In this document: one piece after another, positions 24,353-30,652 of the stretch
Numbering within the stretch: position 1 is the stretch's first letter
How the letters are laid out: each line of letters opens with the position of its first letter
Assembly (NCBI GenBank): GCA_949282965.1
Contig: CASDQW010000121.1
Coordinates: 1 to 33,009 of the forward strand
Reading direction: 5' to 3'
Source of the DNA: an uncultured Lentisphaeria bacterium
GTDB lineage: Bacteria; Verrucomicrobiota; Lentisphaeria; Victivallales; Victivallaceae
Length of the DNA stretch: 33,009 nt
Notes under the pieces: model-generated
Told to the model about the DNA's origin: nothing
What the model saw: the letters and a program-made list of their open reading frames with translations, nothing else
Databases searched by the model: none
Position numbers and translations under genes: made by a program

Positions 24353-26499
24353 GGCCGCTTCCCCTCCGGCAATACCGCGCCGTTGCGGCAGACGTTGCCG
24401 GAAATCTCTCCGGGCACCGCCTTCGGCAGTCCGGTTATGGCTCCGTCGAAAAGATTGTCGCGAAGAACCAGCGAACTTTCGGCTTTGACTTGAAACACGG
24501 GTTTGAGAAAGCGGCTGTTGCTGACCCGGAGATCGATGCCGTGAAGCTGGACTTCGCCGATGGGATCGCAGTGATTGACGCCCACCGGAACGATGTCCCC
24601 GGTATTGTTGTCAAATCGGAACCGTCCCCGCCCGGGACCGGTGGCGACCACATTGTCAATCACCAGGCGCGCCGGAGTGCGCACCCGGTGCGCGTAATCA
24701 AAATCCGCCAGCGTCCGATAGCTGAATATCGTGAAATCGCGCGGCGCGTCCACCGCGACATTGCGCAGCGTGATCGTACCGAAAAGATCGCCGACGTCGA
24801 CCCGGTTCAGGAAAATGGATTCGGCATTGCGGATACGACAGTTGTCTATGGTGATGTTGCCGCCGGCGAAAACCAGTGCGTGACTCGGTGCAAAGGTCCA
24901 TTTTTCCAGATCGATTTTCGGGGTGCAATAGCCGGGGACATTGACGGAAAGGGCATTGAGTTCCGCGTCGCGAATGGTGTAATTCATCCCGTAATGATCG
25001 TCAATGACATTGTAGAATCCGCCGTTGACGGTGATGTTCTTGCCGTGGCGCCCGGCCATGCCCTTGCGGGCGTTGAGCGACACACAGTTGTTGTAGACGA
25101 TGTGGGCGGCGTTGTTGTGCAGTATATTGTAGCCGAGTCCCTGAAAGGTCGCCCCGGAGAACATGCTGTCGTTGACGGTAACCCCCGCACAGTTCGCGAC
25201 CGTAAAGAGAGTGGACAGCATCATCTGCCGGTCGACGCCCGCGATCTGCAGCCGGTTGTAGGTTACAGAGCTGCGGGTATTGGCGAACAGCGCGGCGTAA
25301 ACCGGTTTGAAACCGGCGGAGCCGTTTTCCATGAAGCCCTCAATCCGCAGGTTGTTGATGGTCAGCGGCACCTGCGGCGGCACATAGCGGATGGAGCGGG
25401 TGACTTTGACCCAGAGCCGGATCGAATCTTCACTCCGGTCGGGATAGACCAGTTTTTTACGTTCGCCGAGCGCCGGGGATACGGGACCGATGGCCGCCTT
25501 TCCCTTGAACGGATGGGTGTAACCGGTATCGGGACCGGAGGGATAACTGGCTTTAAAAAGTTCGCCGGCAACGGTAACGTAATCGCCGCGTTGGTACGTC
25601 TTCGTTTCACTCCAGGCCTCAGCCTTCCCGTCAGAAGCCCGGTAATTGAAGCAGAATTCCGGAAAAACATCCCCTTGCGGCGAAACCACCAGCGCGACAT
25701 CGTTGGGCGTATAAAATTCATCGCCTTTCATGTTCAACCGGGAGGTGAAGAAATCGGTCCCGCTCACAATCAGGGTTCCGCCGGTCTCCAGGGTGATTTT
25801 TTTCTCCGGATCACGGGCCAGCGGGATATCGGCAAAGCGCTTGAGCTTGAAATCCCCCGCCCGGATTTCTCCGAAAGCGGCGGGATCGAGTTCCACCGGT
25901 TCCTGGTCGGGGACAATGGAGATCAGCAAGTTTTTCCGGACCGGATAGGCCGTCATATAGGTGTTGCTGAATTCGCTCTTTTTCTCTTCGTCCGGTTCGA
26001 TCGGCACGCGCAATACGCCGTAATTGTCGATGTTGCAGCGGAATTTGATACTGTTCTCCACCCGGTAAATCCCCTGCGGAATCATCAATTTACGTGCGGT
26101 TGAGGTCCGTGCCAGATCCGCCGCCCGCTGCAGGGCTCCGGAATCGTCCCGGCGCCCGTCTCCGGTCGCGCCGAACCATTGCGGCAACACATAAGGGACT
26201 TTCACCGCTCCGGCGACCCGTCCGGAACCGCCGAAAATCTGCCGCTCTCCGGCCCGCAGCGAGCCATTGACGGTCAGCGTCGTTCCCGCGGCAAGTTCCA
26301 GCATGCCGGACCCGGTAAATTCCAGCTCCACCGCCTCCGGAACCGTCGCCGAAGCACTCAGCTTGAGCGGCTTGTCAATCCGCAGCACCCCGCCTTCGGC
26401 AACCGTCGCCAATCTGGCGGTGAAATCATCTCCACCGTGCGCCGCCATTGCTACCGCCAGCGCCACCATTCCCAGCCATCCTGTCCGATAATAAGCCAT
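24349..26499 (-). CDS. Secreted right-handed beta-helix protein, pectate-lyase-like
   Basis: 716 residues from the ATG at 26499, chosen because GAGGAA precedes it; an ATG at 26511 is possible but has no ribosome site. A signal peptide (WLGMVALAVAMAAHG) precedes a small beta domain and the typical WFGATGDGRRDDSGALQRAAD segment (about residues 105-125) of the pectate lyase superfamily (PF12708 type). Many short beta-strand turns follow, such as 'NNLRIEGF', 'ITVNGGFYNV' and 'ITIDNCRIRNAESIFLNR', up to the C-terminus. These proteins bind or cleave polygalacturonate-like or other glycans outside the cytoplasm; catalytic residues cannot be fixed from sequence. First gene of an operon behind a near-consensus promoter. 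Confidence 0.85.
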   Translation of the reverse strand: MAYYRTGWLGMVALAVAMAAHGGDDFTARLATVAEGGVLRIDKPLKLSASATVPEAVELEFTGSGMLELAAGTTLTVNGSLRAGERQIFGGSGRVAGAVKVPYVLPQWFGATGDGRRDDSGALQRAADLARTSTARKLMIPQGIYRVENSIKFRCNIDNYGVLRVPIEPDEEKKSEFSNTYMTAYPVRKNLLISIVPDQEPVELDPAAFGEIRAGDFKLKRFADIPLARDPEKKITLETGGTLIVSGTDFFTSRLNMKGDEFYTPNDVALVVSPQGDVFPEFCFNYRASDGKAEAWSETKTYQRGDYVTVAGELFKASYPSGPDTGYTHPFKGKAAIGPVSPALGERKKLVYPDRSEDSIRLWVKVTRSIRYVPPQVPLTINNLRIEGFMENGSAGFKPVYAALFANTRSSVTYNRLQIAGVDRQMMLSTLFTVANCAGVTVNDSMFSGATFQGLGYNILHNNAAHIVYNNCVSLNARKGMAGRHGKNITVNGGFYNVIDDHYGMNYTIRDAELNALSVNVPGYCTPKIDLEKWTFAPSHALVFAGGNITIDNCRIRNAESIFLNRVDVGDLFGTITLRNVAVDAPRDFTIFSYRTLADFDYAHRVRTPARLVIDNVVATGPGRGRFRFDNNTGDIVPVGVNHCDPIGEVQLHGIDLRVSNSRFLKPVFQVKAESSLVLRDNLFDGAITGLPKAVPGEISGNVCRNGAVLPEGKRP

Positions 26500-26550
26500 A
26501 AAATTCCTCATTTTTACTATTTTATAGAATTATCTGCTTGCTTTAACTAA

Positions 26551-26579
26551 ATTATATCCTAAAACAATACTAATGTCAA
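26551..26579 (-). promoter_or_regulatory. Full-consensus sigma-70 promoter of the lyase-regulator-pseudopilin operon
   Basis: Minus strand: TTGACA, exactly 17 bases, TATAAT, both hexamers perfect. The leader to the ATG at 26499 is about 45 bases. A promoter this strong usually needs repression, consistent with the regulator gene in the same operon. A CTAT-TTT-ATAG repeat at 26517-26527 lies in the leader. Confidence 0.85.
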
Positions 26580-26617
26580 GATAAAAAACAAAAAAACAGA
26601 AAAAAACAGGAGCCGCC

Positions 26618-26640
26618 AAAAGACTAATTATCAGTCTTTT
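26618..26640. terminator. Symmetric hairpin, candidate terminator
   Basis: AAAAGACT, loop AATTATC, AGTCTTTT: eight perfect pairs whose outer A/T ends give a short T-run in either direction. It sits between the leftward peptide cassette and the lyase promoter, where a stop for cassette read-through would be expected. The T-run is only four bases. Confidence 0.45.
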
Positions 26641-27316
26641 AAGGGAACTTCAAAATCTTGTCGCGGACCGGGAACAATGCCCGGGGACGTCCCGGAAGCG
26701 CCTCGCCAAGAGGAGCGATCGTCATGATTGGCGTCCTTTTCGTCTCACCTGCGTGCAAATGCAACGACTGGCAATCAATTGTCCATTGCTCTGCTTTATT
26801 TTCGCTTCGCAGGTATCGGTCTCCGGGCGGGGGGTGCCGGGGAAAAAAGCCGGAGAAATTCTGCTCGGCTCCCGCCAGAGACGCGAATGACTGAGGACGC
26901 CTCCCAAAGCCGGGGGCTCCGAACACGCCGCTCGAAGCTCGGCTCCTCGCGGGCCGGAAAACCTCGGCCCCATCCGGATCCGCTCCGCAGCGGCAAAAGA
27001 AACTTATGCCCAAACTTCCGGGATTCCAGCCACTGAACTTGCCGCCTCAAGGTCAGGCCGTATTTTCAAGAGGAACCGCATTCCGAGCGCTGTAGAAACT
27101 TCTCGTTCCGGTGGCATCTCATGAAACAATCAGTGGAATGCCCTGCCGGTGTCGGAACTCCGCATCCTCCGGTTTCCCGGGTATGGGGTCAGGACCGTCG
27201 CTTTTTTCACTACCGAAGAGGGCTTTTAAAAATTCACGCTCATTCACGAAGTGGGATTTCCCTCCCGACAATGGTTCGGCAATGGTTGGAACGGCCCGGG
27301 CAGATCGTTCGTTTTC
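26641..27316. other. Non-coding stretch, mostly featureless
   Basis: Between the lyase promoter region and the end of the nucleotidyltransferase gene. GC-rich, with open frames on both strands but none with a ribosome site, a recognisable domain or natural-looking composition, apart from the short candidate at 27119-27247. No repeat or RNA structure was recognised with confidence. Confidence 0.5.
27119..27247 (-). CDS. Candidate small protein, 42 residues, GTG start
   Basis: The frame begins VNEREFLKALFGSEKSDGPD and ends QGIPLIVS. Its composition is protein-like (acidic and basic residues alternate, few rare residues), unlike the surrounding frames. The same frame stays open about 25 codons upstream without an ATG. 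A GGGAGGG lies about 13 bases before the GTG, further than ideal. It has the orientation of the peptide cassette and would be its last gene, 70 bases after the nucleotidyltransferase. It could also be the remnant of a larger gene. Not matched to any family. Confidence 0.3.
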   Translation of the reverse strand: MNEREFLKALFGSEKSDGPDPIPGKPEDAEFRHRQGIPLIVS

Positions 27317-28477
27317 TCAACGCCGGGAATCTTGATCATCCACGGCATGCAACATGTTGAAATATTGCTTTGCCTGGGGGTTTCGACGCAATCGGAAAAA
27401 ACCAGACAATTTGTAACCGAGATCCCGACAGTAAGCAATCAGCAGTCGCCGACAGGCTCCCTGAGCGGGCAGTTGATACTTTATTCGTATGCGCCAGGGA
27501 GCCAATCCCTCGAGTCGATTTCTGTACCATGAAAAAGTTCCCCGATCGTTCCGGCTCATGACCCATTCGGCTGATGAAAGACTTCTGCACTCTTCCCGCA
27601 TATCAAAAAGTTTGCGAAACGCAATCGCGGTAGAAATCTCAGGACGCATCGCCTCCCATAGCGCTTCTGGAAAAAATTCCGGCCATGCCGCCAGCAGATC
27701 CCCCGGATATGGCATCCGCCACTCTTGAACCATATTGCGCAACACAGCCCAATCAAGCGGCTGCAAACGCAGCAGAAAGGCCGTATCGAGCAAAAATTTA
27801 GGAATCGAAGCATGACGGTAATCACAGGCTGCCATATGGCGGCTCAACAGCAACAAGTTCAACTCCGGAGACAGATGATGCGCATATGCCCCGGCCCGTT
27901 CAGGAACTATATAATTCCATAAATCAAAAGGCGGAACTTTTTGAAACCTCGGCAGGGTCCAGTGCGGTTCCAACATACGACCGTTCTTATAATGCGGAGC
28001 AAAATGATGATGTTCCAAATGCTGATAGTTTCTCTGATAAGGTGCAGACCAGCCAGCATTCGACAGGACGGTCAGCATCCGGTCACAATCATCGGGATGA
28101 AATAAAATATCCCAGTCGCCGAACGTTCGCAAAGCTGGGGAAGGATAGGCGCGATAGGCCAGATCGACTCCCTTCAGCGGGGCAAAACGAATACGATTAG
28201 TTTCCAAAAGCATGAAAAGCGATTTCAATTCGCATTCCGTCCGCAAGGCAGCTGCTGCTTGAAGATGGTATTGCTCCTGCCATCTTTTCGCGAACAGTAC
28301 CGGAAGTTCATTTTTCAGCACATAGTAACAATAGGCTTCCAGGCGGTAAAGAGAGCATTCGCGGAAAAATCGCCGCCGGGACTCTTCATCCATCCTTTGA
28401 AAGGCTTCTCGTCCATCCCCGTAGATGGACGATCCCAACCAGCGGATCAGGCCGGCCCTGTCCTGCCGGTTACTCAT
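27317..28477 (-). CDS. Nucleotidyltransferase, NTP_transf_5 family
   Basis: 386 residues. The family signature is APLKGVDLAYRAYPSPALRT followed by FGDWDILF (lysine 102, aspartates 121 and 123), the metal-binding pair of the polymerase-beta nucleotidyltransferase fold in PF14907. The helical remainder is typical of the family. Such proteins would transfer a nucleotide to a protein, peptide or small molecule and are often found in RiPP and capsule clusters, but their targets are mostly unknown. The start overlaps the end of the S26-like peptidase gene by eight bases, so it is translationally coupled and belongs to the cassette. Codon choice is visibly less GC-rich than in the carbohydrate genes to the left. 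Confidence 0.85.
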   Translation of the reverse strand: MSNRQDRAGLIRWLGSSIYGDGREAFQRMDEESRRRFFRECSLYRLEAYCYYVLKNELPVLFAKRWQEQYHLQAAAALRTECELKSLFMLLETNRIRFAPLKGVDLAYRAYPSPALRTFGDWDILFHPDDCDRMLTVLSNAGWSAPYQRNYQHLEHHHFAPHYKNGRMLEPHWTLPRFQKVPPFDLWNYIVPERAGAYAHHLSPELNLLLLSRHMAACDYRHASIPKFLLDTAFLLRLQPLDWAVLRNMVQEWRMPYPGDLLAAWPEFFPEALWEAMRPEISTAIAFRKLFDMREECRSLSSAEWVMSRNDRGTFSWYRNRLEGLAPWRIRIKYQLPAQGACRRLLIAYCRDLGYKLSGFFRLRRNPQAKQYFNMLHAVDDQDSRR

Positions 28478-29066
28478 GGGAACTCCGGTCTTCGTCGCGC
28501 GGTGCAGCAGGAATGCGGAAGCACAATCGCTGAAGGGGGCCGACGTAACGGATCCGACCGTCAGCGGAGCGGCTGCCGACGAAGATTTTCATGCAGCGGA
28601 AGCAGACACCGTTGCGGAATACGCCATCTTCCCGTGCCGTGAGCCGCCAGCAGGCGAACGGTTCAATCCGTCGCCAGAGCCGGCCCAATGTAGTCCGCAT
28701 TCGCCGCTGCCATTGATGCCAGTGAAACAACTGCATTCCAACTGTTCCGCCGGCAATCTTGCGAAGAGTACCGTCCGCAGCGACCGCAATACGTACCAGC
28801 ATCCAGTGGTCGTCCGGATGCAAGCGGCGGAAATCAGGGAACTCGTTGTTGTCTCCCATGGTTATCGCTCCATCGGGCATCAGCGCCACGACCCGATGAA
28901 CGAATGGACGCTCACGTTTTTTTACCGCCACAACGTCTCCGGGGCGGAGTTTTTCGAAAGTGCCCGGAGTCAGGATGAGGTGGTCGCCGGGCACGAAAAC
29001 CCCCCGCATGCTGTTTCCGTAATAAACCGCATAACACCGAAACGAGTTTGACACCGGTCGGATCAT
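28470..29066 (-). CDS. Soluble S24/S26-type peptidase, Ser/His form
   Basis: 198 residues. The N-terminal half has the signal-peptidase catalytic fold: GNSMRGVFVPGD with serine 19, GDVVAVKK, FVHRVV with histidine 57 where bacterial enzymes have lysine, and TMGDNNEFPD with aspartates 72 and 78. The Ser/His/Asp set is that of the S26B (SipW/Sec11) group. No membrane helix precedes the serine, so it should be cytoplasmic. The C-terminal half is rich in Arg and Trp and resembles no known domain. It overlaps PqqD upstream as ATGA and the nucleotidyltransferase downstream by eight bases. In this context it may remove the leader from the modified peptide; that is inference. Confidence 0.82.
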   Translation of the reverse strand: MIRPVSNSFRCYAVYYGNSMRGVFVPGDHLILTPGTFEKLRPGDVVAVKKRERPFVHRVVALMPDGAITMGDNNEFPDFRRLHPDDHWMLVRIAVAADGTLRKIAGGTVGMQLFHWHQWQRRMRTTLGRLWRRIEPFACWRLTAREDGVFRNGVCFRCMKIFVGSRSADGRIRYVGPLQRLCFRIPAAPRDEDRSSHE

Positions 29067-29323
29067 GATTCGGCAAGAAGAGATTTTTCTCTGAGTTTGT
29101 CCAGAAATCTGTGGACGTCCGCCTCAGCCTGTTCGGCCGTTACAGCACTGAATCGGTCCAGCAACGCCTGAACGATCTCCGTTTCGGAAGCCCCCCGGGC
29201 GAGAGCTTTCCAGACTGCCACCCCGGCGGCATTCAAGGTCATTACCTGATTGTTTTCGGCGGTAAAGACGAATCCGGTTCCGTCAAATTCTTCACGCATC
29301 ACCGCAAAAGGATTCAGTCTCAT
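29063..29323 (-). CDS. PqqD-family RiPP recognition element
   Basis: 86 residues matching PqqD (PF05402). The three-stranded winged part is REEFDGTGFVFTAENNQVMTLN, followed by AAGVAVWKAL, the helix SETEIVQALLDRF and the last helix HRFLDKLREKSLL. Free-standing PqqD-type proteins bind the leader peptide of ribosomally made and modified peptides and present it to the modifying enzymes. Both ends overlap neighbours by ATGA (HPr-kinase-like upstream, peptidase downstream), which puts it at the centre of the cassette and implies equal production of the proteins. Confidence 0.92.
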   Translation of the reverse strand: MRLNPFAVMREEFDGTGFVFTAENNQVMTLNAAGVAVWKALARGASETEIVQALLDRFSAVTAEQAEADVHRFLDKLREKSLLAES

Positions 29324-30222
29324 AAAAACTCCTTTAACGTTTCACATATATTTCCCTCCAGACGAGCAAACAGTCCCCGGGGAGGAAACTGTCGGCAGAG
29401 CCGCTCCACCACGCGCCGATTCCAATCCGCAAGAAGCATCTGGTCCGTTTCCGGCAACCGGGGAGCCATTCCGGAAAAGTGGAAGAAGGTTGACCGGTAA
29501 AGTTGCGCAAAAAACTCCGCATCCGTCAATGGTCGGCATTCGTCCCGCCACTCCCCGCGCCCCAGCCCCAAAACGCCGATCAACTCATCCCGCTTCCCGA
29601 TCGGAAAAACCACATCCGTCAACGTTTCCCGGCAGAGACTCCAGGTCGGCAATGGCATCGCAGTTATCCGTTCTTCGTCAAGTTCCAGCAGGACCAGATC
29701 ATCAGCAACGCATTCCTGTCCGGCGTCCCGCCAACGTCTTGCCGTGGTACTCTTTCCGGCTCCACCTTCCCCGCAGATCAGCAGTGCACCGGCAGTGGTA
29801 TGCAGCAGTGCCCCATGCACAACGGCAATCCGCTTCCCCCTCAGAATTGCCGCAAGAAGCGCAACAATCACGGCCAGTTGCCAAACCGGCACCAACCGTT
29901 GCGGCATCTCTCCGGGATCAGCCCGGAGATGCAGCAGAAAGAATTTTTCCTGTCGCTGCCAGGCAAGGGCATAGCCGGAGTGCTGCAGGATGATGCTGCC
30001 GGCGACTTCCGCCGGCAGAGCAGAAACACAGCAAAACTCCGGCTTGTCAGCGGCGGGAGCCCTTTTTTCAAGTTCACCCGCCATCAACCTCGCCAAGCCG
30101 TCCATGCGAAAAAGAGCAGACCCGGCTTGCAGCACAATAGGGGCATGGCCCCGTAACGGTATCGACAGTGCAAGCATTTTCCCTTCGCTCGATAAAAGCT
30201 GCGGCAAAGACGCCAAGGCCAC
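29320..30222 (-). CDS. HPr kinase-like ATP-binding protein
   Basis: 300 residues. A cassette-specific N-terminal domain (about 1-125) is followed by an HPr-kinase-like core: VVHGALL (H136), Walker A GEGGAGKS (151-158) and VADDLVLL (D174, D175). In HPr kinase the P-loop and following aspartates bind ATP and the phospho-acceptor serine. Related proteins in lasso peptide clusters (paeninodin type) phosphorylate the C-terminal serine of the precursor. The start is GTG at 30222, chosen because GGAAGG lies six bases before it; the next ATG is 15 codons inside. It lies 32 bases after the small precursor-like gene and overlaps PqqD by ATGA. Confidence 0.88.
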   Translation of the reverse strand: MALASLPQLLSSEGKMLALSIPLRGHAPIVLQAGSALFRMDGLARLMAGELEKRAPAADKPEFCCVSALPAEVAGSIILQHSGYALAWQRQEKFFLLHLRADPGEMPQRLVPVWQLAVIVALLAAILRGKRIAVVHGALLHTTAGALLICGEGGAGKSTTARRWRDAGQECVADDLVLLELDEERITAMPLPTWSLCRETLTDVVFPIGKRDELIGVLGLGRGEWRDECRPLTDAEFFAQLYRSTFFHFSGMAPRLPETDQMLLADWNRRVVERLCRQFPPRGLFARLEGNICETLKEFL

Positions 30223-30254
30223 TTCCAGCCTTCCGGCATTCGGTCTCTGTCGTC

Positions 30255-30383
30255 TCAGTCCCAGAGGCTGGAATCGCCGGGATCGGGCACGACAGGGCTG
30301 CCGACAGGTTCAGCTCCGGCAAACAAGGTCGTGGCAATTTCTTCGATTTCCGGCGCCTCATACACTTCCTGACATTCTTTCAT
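30255..30383 (-). CDS. Candidate RiPP precursor peptide, 42 residues
   Basis: A short frame beginning MKECQEVYEAPEIEEIATT and ending in PGDSSLWD. The leader-like half has Y8, P11 and I13, the YxxPx(I/L) motif by which PqqD-type elements recognise leaders in lasso and related peptides, then a threonine pair. The C-terminal half is hydrophobic with Pro, Gly and Ser and two serines (38 and 39) near the end. A GAGGAA ribosome site lies ten bases before the ATG. It is the first gene of the cassette, 32 bases before the HPr-kinase-like gene. The size and position are typical of precursors, although a chance frame cannot be excluded. Not a classical lasso core: no Gly-1 with an acidic residue at 7-9 is evident. 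Confidence 0.7.
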   Translation of the reverse strand: MKECQEVYEAPEIEEIATTLFAGAEPVGSPVVPDPGDSSLWD

Positions 30384-30420
30384 TTTTCACAAATTCCTCA
30401 TTTTGATTGGTTGACACGAA

Positions 30421-30434
30421 TCTATCGTGATAGA
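30421..30434. promoter_or_regulatory. Inverted repeat TCTATC-GT-GATAGA, candidate operator
   Basis: Perfect six-base arms around two bases, 38 bases upstream of the precursor start and overlapping the weak promoter candidate. It suits a dimeric regulator of the cassette; no regulator gene is in the cassette itself. Confidence 0.4.
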
Positions 30435-30539
30435 ATAAACATTTGTATTCTGATTGCGCATTCAGGAAACAGCTCGATCCAGCAGTCCCCCCCCTGCCCA
30501 TATCCTGGCTATCTCTGCCGGCAGCCCCCTGACATCCGG

Positions 30540-30576
30540 GACTCACCGCACGGAGCAACGCTCCGCACGGTGAGTC
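30540..30576. other. Strong hairpin between the repeat-protein gene and the cassette
   Basis: GACTCACCG pairs with CGGTGAGTC (nine pairs), then a two-base mismatch (CA/CA), then CGGAG with CTCCG, loop CAACG. It lies 77 bases after the repeat-protein stop. There is no T-run, so it is either an inefficient terminator, an RNA-processing or stabilising structure, or a protein-binding site. Confidence 0.6.
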
Positions 30577-30652
30577 ATTCGACAGCTTCAGCCTTCCATT
30601 CACGGTAATTCATGAACGCCATCGAATGTTTCCCGCGTTCCCAAGGACCAAA

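Larger units (their letters stand above)
30384..30652. other. Intergenic region before the peptide cassette
   Basis: Holds a perfect TCTATC-GT-GATAGA repeat, a strong hairpin at 30540-30576 and a run of eight C at 30487-30494. A leftward promoter for the precursor gene should lie here. TATTCT near 30433-30438 (minus strand) with a weak TGCGCA 17 bases upstream is the best but uncertain candidate. No coding frame with natural composition was seen. Confidence 0.4.

Noticed and set aside
26639..27050. Several overlapping GC-rich frames after the lyase promoter region
   Set aside because: Random-like composition on both strands with no ribosome site or motif.
30255..30383. Classical lasso peptide precursor
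   Set aside because: The leader motif fits, but no plausible core with residue 1 Gly/Ala/Ser/Cys and Asp/Glu at 7-9 following a Thr at -2 is evident, and no cyclase or B2 protease is in the window.
30358..30603. 81-codon minus-strand frame just upstream of and overlapping the precursor gene
   Set aside because: Overlaps the hairpin and palindrome, has no ribosome site, and its composition is random-like; the 42-codon frame fits the cassette better.
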